Positions 36,555 through 45,647 of a stretch of DNA of 64,000 bases are shown here, piece by piece. Each line of letters begins with the position of its first letter. The first letter of the stretch is position 1. Both the position numbers and the translations under genes were made by a program. The DNA is taken from positions 1 to 64,000 of the forward strand of contig CALIKQ010000003.1 in NCBI GenBank assembly GCA_938017975.1. The letters run 5' to 3'. The notes under the pieces were generated by a model. It saw only the letters and a list, made by a program, of their open reading frames with translations. It was not told the DNA's origin and made no database searches. The DNA is from an uncultured Pseudomonadales bacterium (lineage in GTDB: Bacteria > Pseudomonadota > Gammaproteobacteria > Pseudomonadales > Azotimanducaceae).

Positions 36555-37325
36555 TCAGGCTTCAGCCGGAGCGCCGCCGGGGTGAGCAATTTTTCCACGA
36601 TCAGTGATCATCCTGGAAACCCGCACAAGCATGGCCTCCAGCTGATCTTCGTCGGTGCCCCGCATCACTAAGTTGGTTCCATAGCCGCTCGCGCGATAAA
36701 ACGGATAAGAACCGAGATCAATTTCCGGAAAGTCGTTCTGGATTGCAGCCAAGTCATCTGCGACCTCGCTCTCACCAAGGAACGCGCCAACGGTTCTGGA
36801 TCGGACGGGCTTGCCTCCCGGCAGCTTGGCTCGATCGAAGGTGCTGGCCATCGCCTGCATCACCATTGGCACGCCGGCCATCACAAACACATTTTCAACC
36901 TGGAAGCCCGGCGGGCCGCCGGTCGGGTTTTCAATCAGCGTTGCACCCACAGGAATTCGCGCCATGCGTAATCGAGAGGCCATCACCTGCGGAGGTGCTT
37001 CGCGCTTCCTAATCAATGCCGCGACTTCCGGATGCTCCTCGACTTCTATTCCAAAAGCGCGAGCGATGCTGTCTGCCGTGATGTCATCGTGGGTTGGGCC
37101 GATACCTCCGGTCGTAAAAACGTAATCAAACCGCGCACGGCAATGATTGACCGTATCCACAATGGTTTGTTCAACGTCGGGGATCACTCTCGCTTCGGTC
37201 ATTCGGACTCCAAGCTCGTTTAAGACAACGCTCAAATGCGCGAGGTTGGTATCTTGAGTTCGGCCCGAGAGAATCTCATTGCCAATGATAATTAAGCACG
37301 CGGTGACTGTTTCTGATTGGGGCAT
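36555..37325 (-). CDS. CinA N-terminal (molybdopterin-binding-like) domain protein
   Basis: A 256-residue protein containing only the MoCF/CinA N-terminal domain. The landmark is TTGGIGPTHDDITADSIARAFG, split here as FTTGGIGPTHDD (about 70-81) and the following helix; GNEILSGRTQDTN near 15-27 is also typical. Full CinA adds a C-terminal nicotinamide-mononucleotide amidase domain, absent here. Stand-alone forms like this have been linked to nicotinamide nucleotide (ADP-ribose) turnover, but the activity of this one is inferred. The start at 37325 is chosen over ATGs at 37334 and 37388 by family alignment; a weak AGGA lies upstream of both nearer ATGs. Confidence 0.85.
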   Translation of the reverse strand: MPQSETVTACLIIIGNEILSGRTQDTNLAHLSVVLNELGVRMTEARVIPDVEQTIVDTVNHCRARFDYVFTTGGIGPTHDDITADSIARAFGIEVEEHPEVAALIRKREAPPQVMASRLRMARIPVGATLIENPTGGPPGFQVENVFVMAGVPMVMQAMASTFDRAKLPGGKPVRSRTVGAFLGESEVADDLAAIQNDFPEIDLGSYPFYRASGYGTNLVMRGTDEDQLEAMLVRVSRMITDRGKIAHPGGAPAEA

Positions 37326-37861
37326 AGCTCTCATTCCTGATCCTGACGCCTTTATTTTACCCGTCTTACTCAGAATTGCTTGTCTCATTCAAGACTGATT
37401 GCCTGATTGAACCTTGCTCGATGAGGCAGGACCTTCAAACTCGTCCTGATATTCTCCCCAACCCCTCCTGTTCGGCTTTACATCCAAGCGCAGCCGACGT
37501 CGCGCCTTCTGCATCGCATCGACTCAACAGACCCTGAAGTACGCAACGATCCGCTCGTGTTTTGGGCAAAACAGCGGGGAGGCAGAGCGCTGAAGATGGC
37601 CGCGACCTTAACATTTCAGCTCATCGGTAACACCCAAGCGGAGTGGCCATTGATTCACGTGACGAGCCAGTCCGGACACGATAGACTCCTCGACAGTTCC
37701 GGTCCGCCAATGATGCAAGATTAGTGCGTTCTCCGCTTGCCAGTGGCAGCCGCAAGCACCGATCATCAGGCGCTACAGTACCCGTTAAGCACAATCAAAA
37801 ATCGATAGCTCTAATCCGAAAGGGTTGCGTACAAAAATGAGAGAATCGTTAGGAAGCCAGT
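37326..37861. other. Divergent intergenic region upstream of uvrA
   Basis: About 530 bases lie between the divergent CinA-like and uvrA genes. The ribosome site of uvrA (TTAGGA) is at 37850-37855. I see no LexA box resembling the CTG-N10-CAG form in the 200 bases before uvrA, where an SOS gene might carry one, and no ssb gene, the frequent divergent partner. No small coding frame or RNA gene is convincing. Confidence 0.4.
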
Positions 37862-40720
37862 ATGAAATCAGCAGCTGAGGAGCTCGATCATATCCTCATA
37901 AAAGGTGCTCGCGAGCATAATCTTAAAAATATCGAAGTTAAGATCCCCAAACGTAAGCTGGTTGTCCTAACAGGCGTCTCAGGTTCAGGAAAATCTTCCC
38001 TTGCTTTCGATACCCTGTATGCAGAGGGCCAAAGGCGCTATGTCGAATCGCTCTCGGCCTATGCGCGACAGTTCCTCGGACAAATGGAAAAACCCAAATA
38101 CGACACCATTCGGGGTTTGTCCCCCACTATCTCAATTGAGCAAAAAACAACCAGCCGTAACCCAAGGTCGACTGTTGGCACCATCACAGAAATTTCTGAT
38201 TACCTGCGAGTCTTATTTGCGCGTGTCGGACAACAGCATTGTCATCAGTGCCATAAGCCCGTAGCGGGTCAAACCGCAGAAAAGATTGTGCTTGAGCTCA
38301 TGAAGCAACCCAAAGGCACCCGAATTATTCTCATGACCTCCCTGCTTGTAAATAGAAAGGGGGAGCATCGTGACATCATTGACACCGCAAGAGCCCAAGG
38401 GTTCGTGCGACTCCGGGTTAATGGAGAAATCCAACGCCTTGACGAGCTTACGGTGCTTGATAAACGCAAAAAACACACCGTCGAATTGATCGTCGATCGG
38501 TTGGTGGTGAATCCTGACATCAAGGAGCGGCTCACTGAGAGCGTCGAGCAAACCCTCAAGTTAGGACAAGGTGCGATGCTGGTACAGATCGGGCATCAGG
38601 ACCGAATCTTCTCAGAGCACCTGGCCTGCAGCGATTGTGGTATCTCGTTTCCAGCCCTTTCCCCGCAATCGTTCTCCTTTAACAGCCCCCAAGGTATGTG
38701 TTTGTCCTGCAATGGACTCGGTACCCAAGTCGCCTTCGATCCAGATCTAGTCATTCCAGACACCGGGGCGTCTATTCGCGACGGCGCTCTCAAACCCGTC
38801 GGAAGAATTGATGGGGACAGTCGTTCCATCGGCGCACTTTTCCACCGTCAAATGTTTGAGCATCTCAGCATCCCTATGACCAAGCCTTGGAAAGCCTTAA
38901 CCGCCAAACAGCGTAAAACCGTCCTGTATGGAACAGGCGAGAAGCGATACCGCATCAACTGGGGCTCTCACGGAACAAGTAACTCCCGCTACGAAGGGCT
39001 TCTCAATCGGTTAATGCGACGATTTACCAATACCCGCTCTGAAGGAATGAAGCGTTGGTATTCACAGTTTTTAGCCAATACTCCCTGCGAAGTCTGTCAC
39101 GGCGATCGACTCAGGCAAGAGTCCGCAGCAGTTCGAGTTGCCGAGCTAACACTGACCGACGTGTCTTCAATGACCATCGACGCAGCGCTGGCTTTTTTCG
39201 AAACCCTCAACCTCAAGGGTGCTGATGCAGAAATTGCAGTTGAGCTTCTCAAGGAGATCCGAGGCCGCCTAGGCTTTTTAAATGCTGTTGGCCTGTCCTA
39301 CCTATCTTTGAGTCGACTCGGACCATCCCTCTCTGGTGGAGAATCCCAGCGAATACGGCTGGCCAGCCAAGTCGGTTCGGAGCTCTCGGGTGTCATTTAC
39401 ATTCTCGATGAGCCCAGCATTGGACTGCATCAGCGCGACAATGAACGACTTCTGAGCACCCTGATCAAAATGCGCGATATCGGCAACACGGTTATTGTTG
39501 TGGAGCATGATGAGGACACAATTCGAGCATCCGACTATGTGATTGATTTTGGTCCTGGCGCTGGCACGCTCGGCGGCGGCATCATTCACGCAGGAACACC
39601 CAAGGCCCTTCTGAAGAACAAACAATCGCTGACCGGGGACTATTTGGCGGGTCGCAAATTCATCGCTCAGCGCGCCGAACCCAGAATTCCAAGGGGCATG
39701 GTAACGGTCGAGGGCGCGGCGGAAAATAACCTTAAATCCATCTCTGCGAAGTTCCCCTTGGGCCTCTTGGTCGCCGTCACAGGGGTATCTGGCGCTGGCA
39801 AATCAACCCTGGTCAACGATATTCTCTATCCCGCGATGGCGCGTTATTTTCATGGTAGCCAACAAAAAGTCGGCAGACATGACGCCGTTCTCGGGCTCGA
39901 TCAGCTTGATAAAGTCGTTGCCATCGATCAGAAACCCATCGGGCGAACACCCCGCAGCAATCCTGTGACCTATATCAAAGTCTTCGACGAAATAAGAAAA
40001 TTTTTCGCACTGCTACCCGAGGCCAGAGTGCGGGGATATTTGCCCGGACGCTTTTCGTTTAACGTCAAAGGCGGCCGCTGTGAATCTTGCCAAGGCGACG
40101 GCGTTCGAAAGATCGAAATGCACTTCCTATCCGACGTTTATGTTCGCTGCGAAGCCTGCAAAGGAAGCCGATTCAACGATGCAACCCTAGACGTGCGCTA
40201 CCAAGGCAAATCGATAGCCGACGTGCTCGCCATGACTGTCGCAGAAGCCGTTGAGCACTTCTCCGAACATCCCAAAATAGTGAGTCAACTCCAACTATTG
40301 GTAGACGTTGGTCTCGATTATCTCGCGCTGGGTCAGCCCTCATCGACCCTGTCGGGAGGCGAGGCGCAGCGCATCAAACTCGCGCGAGAATTATCCAAGC
40401 TTGCGACCGGAAACACGTTCTACATCCTCGATGAACCCACTACCGGTCTTCATTTTGATGATGTCAGAAAGCTGCTGGTTGTCCTCAATCGGCTGATTGA
40501 TGCGGGTAACTCAGTGGTTGTCATCGAACACAACATGGATGTGATTCGCACGTCAGATTGGATCATCGACATGGGACCCTCCGGCGGCCCTCTTGGGGGA
40601 AACATTATGGTTGAGGGCACGCCCGAAGATGTCGCCGCGTGCAAAACCAGTGATACTGGCAAATATCTCAGGCCTTTTTTTGATTTGGCGCCCAAGAAGC
40701 GCCCAAAGCGCAGTGCTTAG
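37862..40720 (+). CDS. uvrA: Excinuclease ABC subunit A
   Basis: UvrA recognises DNA damage in nucleotide excision repair and loads UvrB. The 952-residue protein has two ABC ATPase modules: Walker [13 protein letters not shown] (~37-48) and [13 protein letters not shown] (~646-658), signature motifs LSGGESQRI (~495) and LSGGEAQRI (~833), and Walker B segments YILDEPSIG and YILDEPTTG. Zinc modules are visible as CHQCHK, CSDC...CLSC and CESCQGDG...CEACKG. The length is standard (E. coli 940). It is monocistronic, the normal case. A 14-bp tandem repeat array begins ten bases after the stop codon. Confidence 0.98.
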   Translation: MKSAAEELDHILIKGAREHNLKNIEVKIPKRKLVVLTGVSGSGKSSLAFDTLYAEGQRRYVESLSAYARQFLGQMEKPKYDTIRGLSPTISIEQKTTSRNPRSTVGTITEISDYLRVLFARVGQQHCHQCHKPVAGQTAEKIVLELMKQPKGTRIILMTSLLVNRKGEHRDIIDTARAQGFVRLRVNGEIQRLDELTVLDKRKKHTVELIVDRLVVNPDIKERLTESVEQTLKLGQGAMLVQIGHQDRIFSEHLACSDCGISFPALSPQSFSFNSPQGMCLSCNGLGTQVAFDPDLVIPDTGASIRDGALKPVGRIDGDSRSIGALFHRQMFEHLSIPMTKPWKALTAKQRKTVLYGTGEKRYRINWGSHGTSNSRYEGLLNRLMRRFTNTRSEGMKRWYSQFLANTPCEVCHGDRLRQESAAVRVAELTLTDVSSMTIDAALAFFETLNLKGADAEIAVELLKEIRGRLGFLNAVGLSYLSLSRLGPSLSGGESQRIRLASQVGSELSGVIYILDEPSIGLHQRDNERLLSTLIKMRDIGNTVIVVEHDEDTIRASDYVIDFGPGAGTLGGGIIHAGTPKALLKNKQSLTGDYLAGRKFIAQRAEPRIPRGMVTVEGAAENNLKSISAKFPLGLLVAVTGVSGAGKSTLVNDILYPAMARYFHGSQQKVGRHDAVLGLDQLDKVVAIDQKPIGRTPRSNPVTYIKVFDEIRKFFALLPEARVRGYLPGRFSFNVKGGRCESCQGDGVRKIEMHFLSDVYVRCEACKGSRFNDATLDVRYQGKSIADVLAMTVAEAVEHFSEHPKIVSQLQLLVDVGLDYLALGQPSSTLSGGEAQRIKLARELSKLATGNTFYILDEPTTGLHFDDVRKLLVVLNRLIDAGNSVVVIEHNMDVIRTSDWIIDMGPSGGPLGGNIMVEGTPEDVAACKTSDTGKYLRPFFDLAPKKRPKRSA

Positions 40721-40729
40721 CGAATAGTA

Positions 40730-40813
40730 CTTAGAGGAAGGGGCTTAGAGAAAAGGGCTTAGAGAAAAGAGCTTAGAGAAAAGGGCTTAGAGAAAAGGAC
40801 TTAGAGAAAAGTG
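40730..40813. repeat. Six tandem 14-bp repeats after uvrA
   Basis: The unit CTTAGAGAAAAGGG recurs six times head to tail, the first copy (CTTAGAGGAAGGGG) and last copy (ending AAAAGTGC) being imperfect. It begins ten bases after the uvrA stop, and the stop itself lies in GTGCTTAGC, which resembles the repeat start. The purine-rich plus strand and the exact phase suggest recent slippage expansion. The remaining gap to the Nudix gene (40814-41097) contains no gene. Confidence 0.9.
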
Positions 40814-41097
40814 CCCAGCACGCCAGCTTCATCTAAACGCATCAAGGCGTGGACTGAAACGCGGACTCTAACGCGCTCGATCCCTCGCTGGCGCCCGTAC
40901 AGCCTCGTCTAGACGCTGACCTGCGGCGTTTGAAGGCTACTTACTCGAACCGCTTCCAGCGCGGCAATCAATAAAGAAAAGTCGCCCTCTGTGCGTTTCA
41001 CACGGATTTACGGTTTAATCGGTTGAAACCTGATTCGCGGTTTGATTTCAAATGCTGCAATTAATCTACCGATAACCCGTCAAGGAACTTGCATAAA

Positions 41098-41922
41098 ATG
41101 ACCGATTTTGATCCCAATACCGTCCCCATACGCGCGGCGGCAACCGTTATGCTGATCAGTGATGCGCCGGAACTCAAGGTATTGATGATGCGCCGCCATG
41201 CCAATACTGTATTTGCAGGCGGCATGTGGGTATTCCCGGGCGGCGCAGTCGACCCTGAAGACGCGCAGACCCCCACCGCAGGTGTTATCGAAACCGCTTA
41301 TCCTGGCCCAATAATCGATAATACTCTGAACGCTCACCGAGCCTACTATGTCGCCGCCATTCGGGAATGCTTTGAAGAAGCGGGCATTTTGATTACCCGA
41401 CCCGTTTCAAAGACCACGTCGCCGAACGACCTGACCCCAGATCGCCAACAAGCTGCAAGAGATCAGGTCAATGCGGGTGAACTGTCTTTTCAGGATTTCC
41501 TTGGTAGCGCCGAGCTGCTCGCGGATACCGATCAAATCAAACCGGTAGCGCGCTGGATCACGCCGTTGGGTTCACCCAAGCGCTTTGATGCACGGTTTTT
41601 CCTCGCAACGTGTCCGCCCGATCAAATCTCCTCTCATGATGCGGGAGAATTAGTCGACTCGGCTTGGATGCAACCTAAGGACATTCTTGATCGATTTGAG
41701 GCTGGCGAACTATCCATCATGACTCCGACTCTGAGAATGATTCAAAACTTAACACCCTTTCAAAACAGTGCCGCCGTAGTCTCAGCCTTAGGCAGTTTGA
41801 CCGAGTATGACCAAGTTAAGGTCGATCCAGAGAGCCGAGCGCTGCTTATGCCTGGCGAACTCGGCTATGACGCTGCAGCAGATAATATCGAGACAGGGTG
41901 GGTGAGACTCAAACCGCAATAA
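41098..41922 (+). CDS. Nudix hydrolase, NUDT19-like
   Basis: A 274-residue Nudix enzyme. The Nudix box is split as in NUDT19/RP2p proteins: the GGMWVFPGGAVDPED segment (about 43-57) is separated by some 30 residues from AIRECFEEAGILI (about 87-99). NUDT19 relatives hydrolyse CoA and acyl-CoA to phosphopantetheine, which suits the acyl-CoA-heavy gene content, but the substrate is inferred. Start: the ATG at 41098 follows an AAGGA site; the in-frame TTG at 41089 is not needed. It converges with the PhyH operon 12 bases away. Two other, unrelated-looking Nudix genes lie at 45099 and 49312. Confidence 0.85.
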   Translation: MTDFDPNTVPIRAAATVMLISDAPELKVLMMRRHANTVFAGGMWVFPGGAVDPEDAQTPTAGVIETAYPGPIIDNTLNAHRAYYVAAIRECFEEAGILITRPVSKTTSPNDLTPDRQQAARDQVNAGELSFQDFLGSAELLADTDQIKPVARWITPLGSPKRFDARFFLATCPPDQISSHDAGELVDSAWMQPKDILDRFEAGELSIMTPTLRMIQNLTPFQNSAAVVSALGSLTEYDQVKVDPESRALLMPGELGYDAAADNIETGWVRLKPQ

Positions 41923-41934
41923 GCCGCACAACAT

Positions 41935-42849
41935 TCACCAGTCATTTTCGATCCGGGTCAGCCAATAGTCGATGTCCACATCTGGTGACCCAGTTAAGTA
42001 ACGCCATAGCTTGAGCCGATTAATCAGTTCTAACCGCCCGGTATCCGCTTCATACCAAGGTTCCAGTCTCATCATTCGTTCGGCTATTGGATCGCTTCGT
42101 TTAGGATCAATCCAAAAAATGGGCCGCTGATCCTCCATGGAGCAGTCCAGATCGCTTGTATTCCAAAGCCGCACTTGGGGCTGACTAGGCGCCAGACGAA
42201 CTTTATAGAGATAACGGTCAGTCGCTGACACATTCAATCCGGCCCCGTGCCAGATCCCCATATGAAAAATATAGATTGAACCTGCTGGACAAACGATGTG
42301 TTGTTGGCCGACCACATTCTGATAGCGTGCAATGGCCGATTCACTGACAATTCGAAGGTGCGAGCCAGGCACATAGCGCGTGCCGCCCATTGCTGCAGTC
42401 ACCGCCTGGGGAAAGTAAAACAGTTGGATATCAAAAGCTCGTCTCGGATCGATGGTTGAATCCTGATGGGTATGCTGCGACGCCCGCCCCTTAGACCGTG
42501 AGCTCACGGGTTCCTGACCCATCGTAAGATGAAGAAAGTGATGGTCGAACCTCGGCTTACAACCCACCAAGCTTTCAATCGCGCCCCGCACGCTCGACAG
42601 AGAAAAAATACCATCAAGCGGATCTAAACCCTCGAAGTGTTCAAAAAAATCCACCCCGGGTGGTAGCGCCGGTAAAACAGCGCTTTCAAACAGGCGGCGA
42701 TAGGCAACATCTAACCGAGGTGCTCCACCGCCAATCGGGCTTTGAACACGGGATAAAAACCGTGCGTTCAATTCTTCAGGCACCACAGCCTCAAGGCACA
42801 GCACACCAGATGCGACAAATTCAGCCATTTGCAGGGTCGTGAGCTTCAT
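41935..42849 (-). CDS. Phytanoyl-CoA dioxygenase (PhyH)-like protein
   Basis: A 304-residue non-haem iron/2-oxoglutarate oxygenase. The triad is His128-x-Asp130 (THQDST) and His201 (WHGAGLN), with Arg212 the probable 2OG anchor. Core strands VPGSHLR and FHMGIWHGAG are typical of PhyH. It is diverged from the PhyH at 4331. The start at 42849 overlaps the stop of the 42-codon gene upstream (ATGA), so translation is coupled; this fixes the start against a longer frame to 42885. Its operon partners are the small gene and the 101-residue conserved protein. Substrate unknown; cytoplasmic. Confidence 0.85.
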   Translation of the reverse strand: MKLTTLQMAEFVASGVLCLEAVVPEELNARFLSRVQSPIGGGAPRLDVAYRRLFESAVLPALPPGVDFFEHFEGLDPLDGIFSLSSVRGAIESLVGCKPRFDHHFLHLTMGQEPVSSRSKGRASQHTHQDSTIDPRRAFDIQLFYFPQAVTAAMGGTRYVPGSHLRIVSESAIARYQNVVGQQHIVCPAGSIYIFHMGIWHGAGLNVSATDRYLYKVRLAPSQPQVRLWNTSDLDCSMEDQRPIFWIDPKRSDPIAERMMRLEPWYEADTGRLELINRLKLWRYLTGSPDVDIDYWLTRIENDW

Positions 42850-42974
42850 CGCTGCGCACCGCGAAGGCAGATGCCCTCTGGGCACTCAAGATCACTTGCA
42901 AAGCGCTTCACTATTCGAGCGACAACCTCCAGCGCCTCTGAGGAACCTGCGGTGCGGATGTGCTCGAACCTCAT
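42846..42974 (-). CDS. Coupled small gene, 42 codons, unknown function
   Basis: A 42-residue frame, too short for routine gene finding, fits exactly between two genes: its ATG overlaps the stop of the gene before it (ATGA at 42971-42974), and its TGA overlaps the ATG of the PhyH gene after it (ATGA at 42846-42849). The product starts MRFEHIRTAG, is helical and basic (EVVARIVKRFASDL), and ends with two cysteines in CPEGIC. I know no family for it. Double overlap of this kind is strong evidence of translation. The Cys-x4-Cys tail could bind metal or serve as an accessory to the oxygenase; that is inference. Confidence 0.65.
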   Translation of the reverse strand: MRFEHIRTAGSSEALEVVARIVKRFASDLECPEGICLRGAQR

Positions 42975-43276
42975 GACCGCTGCTCGCTGTCGGCAGCCAC
43001 CGCGTCACTCTCGACCCACTTCTCGAACAAAAATTCATATTTTAAGTAGTCGGTACGGAACTCCGCTCCCGGTGCTGGCGCCATTAAAGGACTGGCCTGA
43101 ATCAACCGCCAGCCATCACGAAGTGCATCAACCCCTGTTCGGTAGGGTGGTTGATTACCGTCTCCCGCCATTGGCGGGTCTTCGCCTGCACCATTGTAGC
43201 GACTCCATCCAATCACAGGCGTGTCTAAAGCTGAGGTAGACAGATATAACACGAGAATATTTTGTCGAGGACTCAT
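42971..43276 (-). CDS. Conserved protein of unknown function, 101 residues
   Basis: A small soluble protein. Its first part reads ILVLYLSTSALDTPVIGWS and the middle PPYRTGVDALRDGWRLIQ, and it ends with a YLKYEFLFEKW segment. The pattern recalls a family I believe is widespread in gammaproteobacteria without assigned function, a recollection I cannot confirm here. It is the first gene of a tightly overlapping minus-strand set with the 42-codon gene and the PhyH gene, so it may act in the same process. No signal peptide and no catalytic motif are visible. The ribosome site before the ATG is weak. Confidence 0.7.
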   Translation of the reverse strand: MSPRQNILVLYLSTSALDTPVIGWSRYNGAGEDPPMAGDGNQPPYRTGVDALRDGWRLIQASPLMAPAPGAEFRTDYLKYEFLFEKWVESDAVAADSEQRS

Positions 43277-43465
43277 GAGCGCTTTTAAAAATTCTTTCAG
43301 GAATTCAACCGATCTCCAAGACTAAAGTAAAGCACTCCGTCCGGATTTATGACTTCCAAGGGGTTCCAGAGCTTGAAAAAAAAGTTACAAATTATGGAAA
43401 AATGACTTGAAAGTGAAGAAATAATGGATAACATCCCTCCTAATTCGTTCAGTGAGGGGGACCTC

Positions 43466-44266
43466 ATGCGTTTATTCTCAATCATATGGCTTGTGTTTTT
43501 GCCTTCCACGGCCCTCGCAGATGCGGCTTCACAGGTGTCTGCCGCCCAGTATGAGGCCTTGTCTTCAGTCAGCCAGAAGCCAAATTTTGCTGAGATGAAC
43601 GACGTCCGCCTTAAGAAACAAGCATTTTTCGAGTACCTTGCGCCTTTCGTTGTCGATGCCAACAATGCGGTTCTCACCGAAAGATCGTTTTTACTGAATG
43701 CAGAAAACAAATTAATCGCCGGAGAAACACTCACTGCTGACGAAACAGACCAGGTGCGCTCGATTGCAGATCGCTATCGACGACAGCGCCTTTCGATGCA
43801 AGCACTCAACCTCGACACCATCGGTCAACTGCTCACCTACGTTGACACCATTCCACTTTCTCTGGCGCTCGCGCAAGCTGCCAACGAGAGCGGCTGGGGC
43901 ACCTCGCGTTTTGCCCTCCAGGCCAACAATTACTTTGGCATCTGGTGTTATCAGTCTGGCTGCGGGCTTAAGCCAGCACAAAGAGACCCAGGACTAACCC
44001 ACGAAGTCAAAAAGTTTAACAATGTTGGTGACAATATTGCCGATTACTTGCACAACATTAATACCAATCCAGCTTACCGATCATTACGGGATCTGAGAGC
44101 GACCTTACGAGACGCCAACGCACCTTTGCGCGGTGTCTTGTTAGCTGAGGGACTGCTCGCGTACTCGAGCCGAGGCGCAGCCTATGTGAAAGCGATCCAG
44201 CAATTGATCATCTCAAATGAGCTCGAGCAACGATCCTTACAATTGGCTTTGCTGACTCGCCAATAG
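43466..44266 (+). CDS. Bax-like peptidoglycan glucosaminidase
   Basis: A 266-residue exported protein with signal peptide (MRLFSIIWLVFLPSTALADA). The glucosaminidase (FlgJ/Bax-type) domain spans about 120-255, with the general acid Glu141 in AQAANESGWGTSRFA, then NNYFGIWCY, and the C-terminal YSSRGAAYVKAIQQLI. It should cleave N-acetylglucosaminyl bonds in the cell wall. The start at 43466 has GAGGGGG upstream; the longer frame to 43424 lacks a signal. The match to E. coli Bax (274 residues) is close in length and layout. The next gene begins 22 bases downstream. Confidence 0.9.
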   Translation: MRLFSIIWLVFLPSTALADAASQVSAAQYEALSSVSQKPNFAEMNDVRLKKQAFFEYLAPFVVDANNAVLTERSFLLNAENKLIAGETLTADETDQVRSIADRYRRQRLSMQALNLDTIGQLLTYVDTIPLSLALAQAANESGWGTSRFALQANNYFGIWCYQSGCGLKPAQRDPGLTHEVKKFNNVGDNIADYLHNINTNPAYRSLRDLRATLRDANAPLRGVLLAEGLLAYSSRGAAYVKAIQQLIISNELEQRSLQLALLTRQ

Positions 44267-44288
44267 TCAATCTCAGAAAGCCTTTCGT

Positions 44289-44897
44289 ATGTCACTCGCG
44301 CAACAGTCATCCGAGCACGAATATACGCTCTATCACCTGCGATACGACCAAAATCCCGCATCACAGCGTACCTGGCAGCAGCGCATACACGATCTTGCCC
44401 TATCGTTTGATCCGTCAACGCATCAAATCCTAGGGTGCTTCTATGGGCTTTTCGGCCTGCAGAGCAGCGATTGCTTTTGTTTGATTTCGGGACCGGCCGA
44501 TTCCGCGCCGACTCAAGAGCGTTTGAACCCCTCGACGCTGATGCAAATCCCGTTAATCGCCACGCTCCGCCCAACCAGTCCCCAAGTTCTCGATCAAAAG
44601 GGCATTTACGTTTTCCGGTTTTGGAAAATTGCCGGCGATCAAGTCGATAAGGCAGTCCAATTGTCTTCCGCGGCGTGGATGACCTTCGAGGAAAGTTTTG
44701 ACACCGAAGTCAAAGCGCTGTTCCGACAGCAGCTCAAAGCAGAAGAAGAGTCTATGCTGCTTATCACTTGGTATAAAAACCTAACCGCTTGGGAAGCCTC
44801 AAGAAGTCCCGACCCAGCTGCGCTAGAGAATTTTCGTCAACGACAGGCGCTCATGCATTCTGTGATGCCCATCGCAACACGGCTGATTGAGCGCTAG
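44289..44897 (+). CDS. Conserved protein of unknown function
   Basis: A 202-residue soluble protein without signal peptide. The N-terminal half is beta-rich and contains HQILGCFYGLFGLQSSDCF; the second half has FRFWKI then WMTFEESFDTEVKALF, and ends helical. The ALFRQ...LLITWYKNLTAWE pattern faintly recalls NIPSNAP or dimeric alpha/beta-barrel proteins. I cannot assign a function. It follows Bax by 22 bases on the same strand and ends about 100 bases before a hairpin-T-run, so the two probably form an operon. Confidence 0.65.
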   Translation: MSLAQQSSEHEYTLYHLRYDQNPASQRTWQQRIHDLALSFDPSTHQILGCFYGLFGLQSSDCFCLISGPADSAPTQERLNPSTLMQIPLIATLRPTSPQVLDQKGIYVFRFWKIAGDQVDKAVQLSSAAWMTFEESFDTEVKALFRQQLKAEEESMLLITWYKNLTAWEASRSPDPAALENFRQRQALMHSVMPIATRLIER

Positions 44898-44991
44898 GTC
44901 CACGGCGTTCGAGTCACCTCGAAACTGGATCGACAATCCATTCGAACAAAACCGACAACCTAAACATTCAGTGATTAGGCATTTCAGTGAT

Positions 44992-45024
44992 GGGCCTTGA
45001 AAGGTTTAACCCAAGGCCTTTCTT
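44992..45024 (+). terminator. Probable rho-independent terminator
   Basis: GGCCTTG (44993-44999) pairs with CAAGGCC (45012-45018) around a 12-base loop that itself contains GGTT-T-AACC, followed by TTTCTT. It lies about 95 bases past the end of the Bax operon. The T-run is imperfect, so efficiency is uncertain. Confidence 0.5.
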
Positions 45025-45098
45025 GACAGGGCATGGTCGAGCTCTCATCGCCCCGCTTGGCGTTGGTCGCCGCTGACCTTGCTGGTCGACACTCGAAA

Positions 45099-45647
45099 TC
45101 ATTGATTCAAATAGAGATAACGCCAAAGCGTTGCCGCGACCAGGGCATGATCAATACGGCCATCGAGGAGCATTTCTGACAGCTCAGCTACGGGTACCAA
45201 TACAACTTCCGTTTGCTCTGTAGCCGTATTTTGAATCGCAGCACTTGGCCGCACGCCCTTGGCCACAAACGTATGCAAGCGATTATTAAAGACCGCAGGA
45301 TTGGGGTTCAAGACGCCCAGTGAGGTCAACCCCTGCGCAAAAAAACCAGACTCCTCAAGGCATTCTCGGGCTGCGGCGATATCCGGCATTTCACCGGGGT
45401 CTACCATACCCCCTGGGATTTCAAGCGACAGCGCATCGCTGCCATGCCGGTATTGCCGAACAAAGACCACCTCATCGTCATCGGTGATCGGAAGCACATT
45501 GACCCAATCCACAGTGTCAAGCACAAAAAAATCGTGCGCTTGTTCTGTTTTAGGAGAAACAGCCGTCACTTCCTGAACTTTTAAAATCCTCAAATCTGCC
45601 AGAATTTTTGTGGCAATTCTTCGCCATGGTTTCACCGATTCCGTCAT
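45099..45647 (-). CDS. ADP-ribose pyrophosphatase-type Nudix hydrolase
   Basis: A 182-residue cytoplasmic Nudix enzyme. The box is contiguous: GGMVDPGEMPDIAAARECLEESGF (about 80-103, given here as its ends GGMVDPGE and RECLEESGF). The beta-strand EIPGG and preceding YRHG are typical of NudF-like ADP-ribose/NDP-sugar pyrophosphatases. Its start overlaps the stop of the SDR gene (ATGA), so the pair is co-translated. The link between an NAD(P)-dependent dehydrogenase and an ADP-ribose hydrolase may be simple housekeeping. Confidence 0.88.
   Translation of the reverse strand: MTESVKPWRRIATKILADLRILKVQEVTAVSPKTEQAHDFFVLDTVDWVNVLPITDDDEVVFVRQYRHGSDALSLEIPGGMVDPGEMPDIAAARECLEESGFFAQGLTSLGVLNPNPAVFNNRLHTFVAKGVRPSAAIQNTATEQTEVVLVPVAELSEMLLDGRIDHALVAATLWRYLYLNQ

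Noticed and set aside
37400-37861. Search for an SOS (LexA) box before uvrA.
   Set aside because: No CTG-N10-CAG palindrome of the usual form was found by eye in this stretch.
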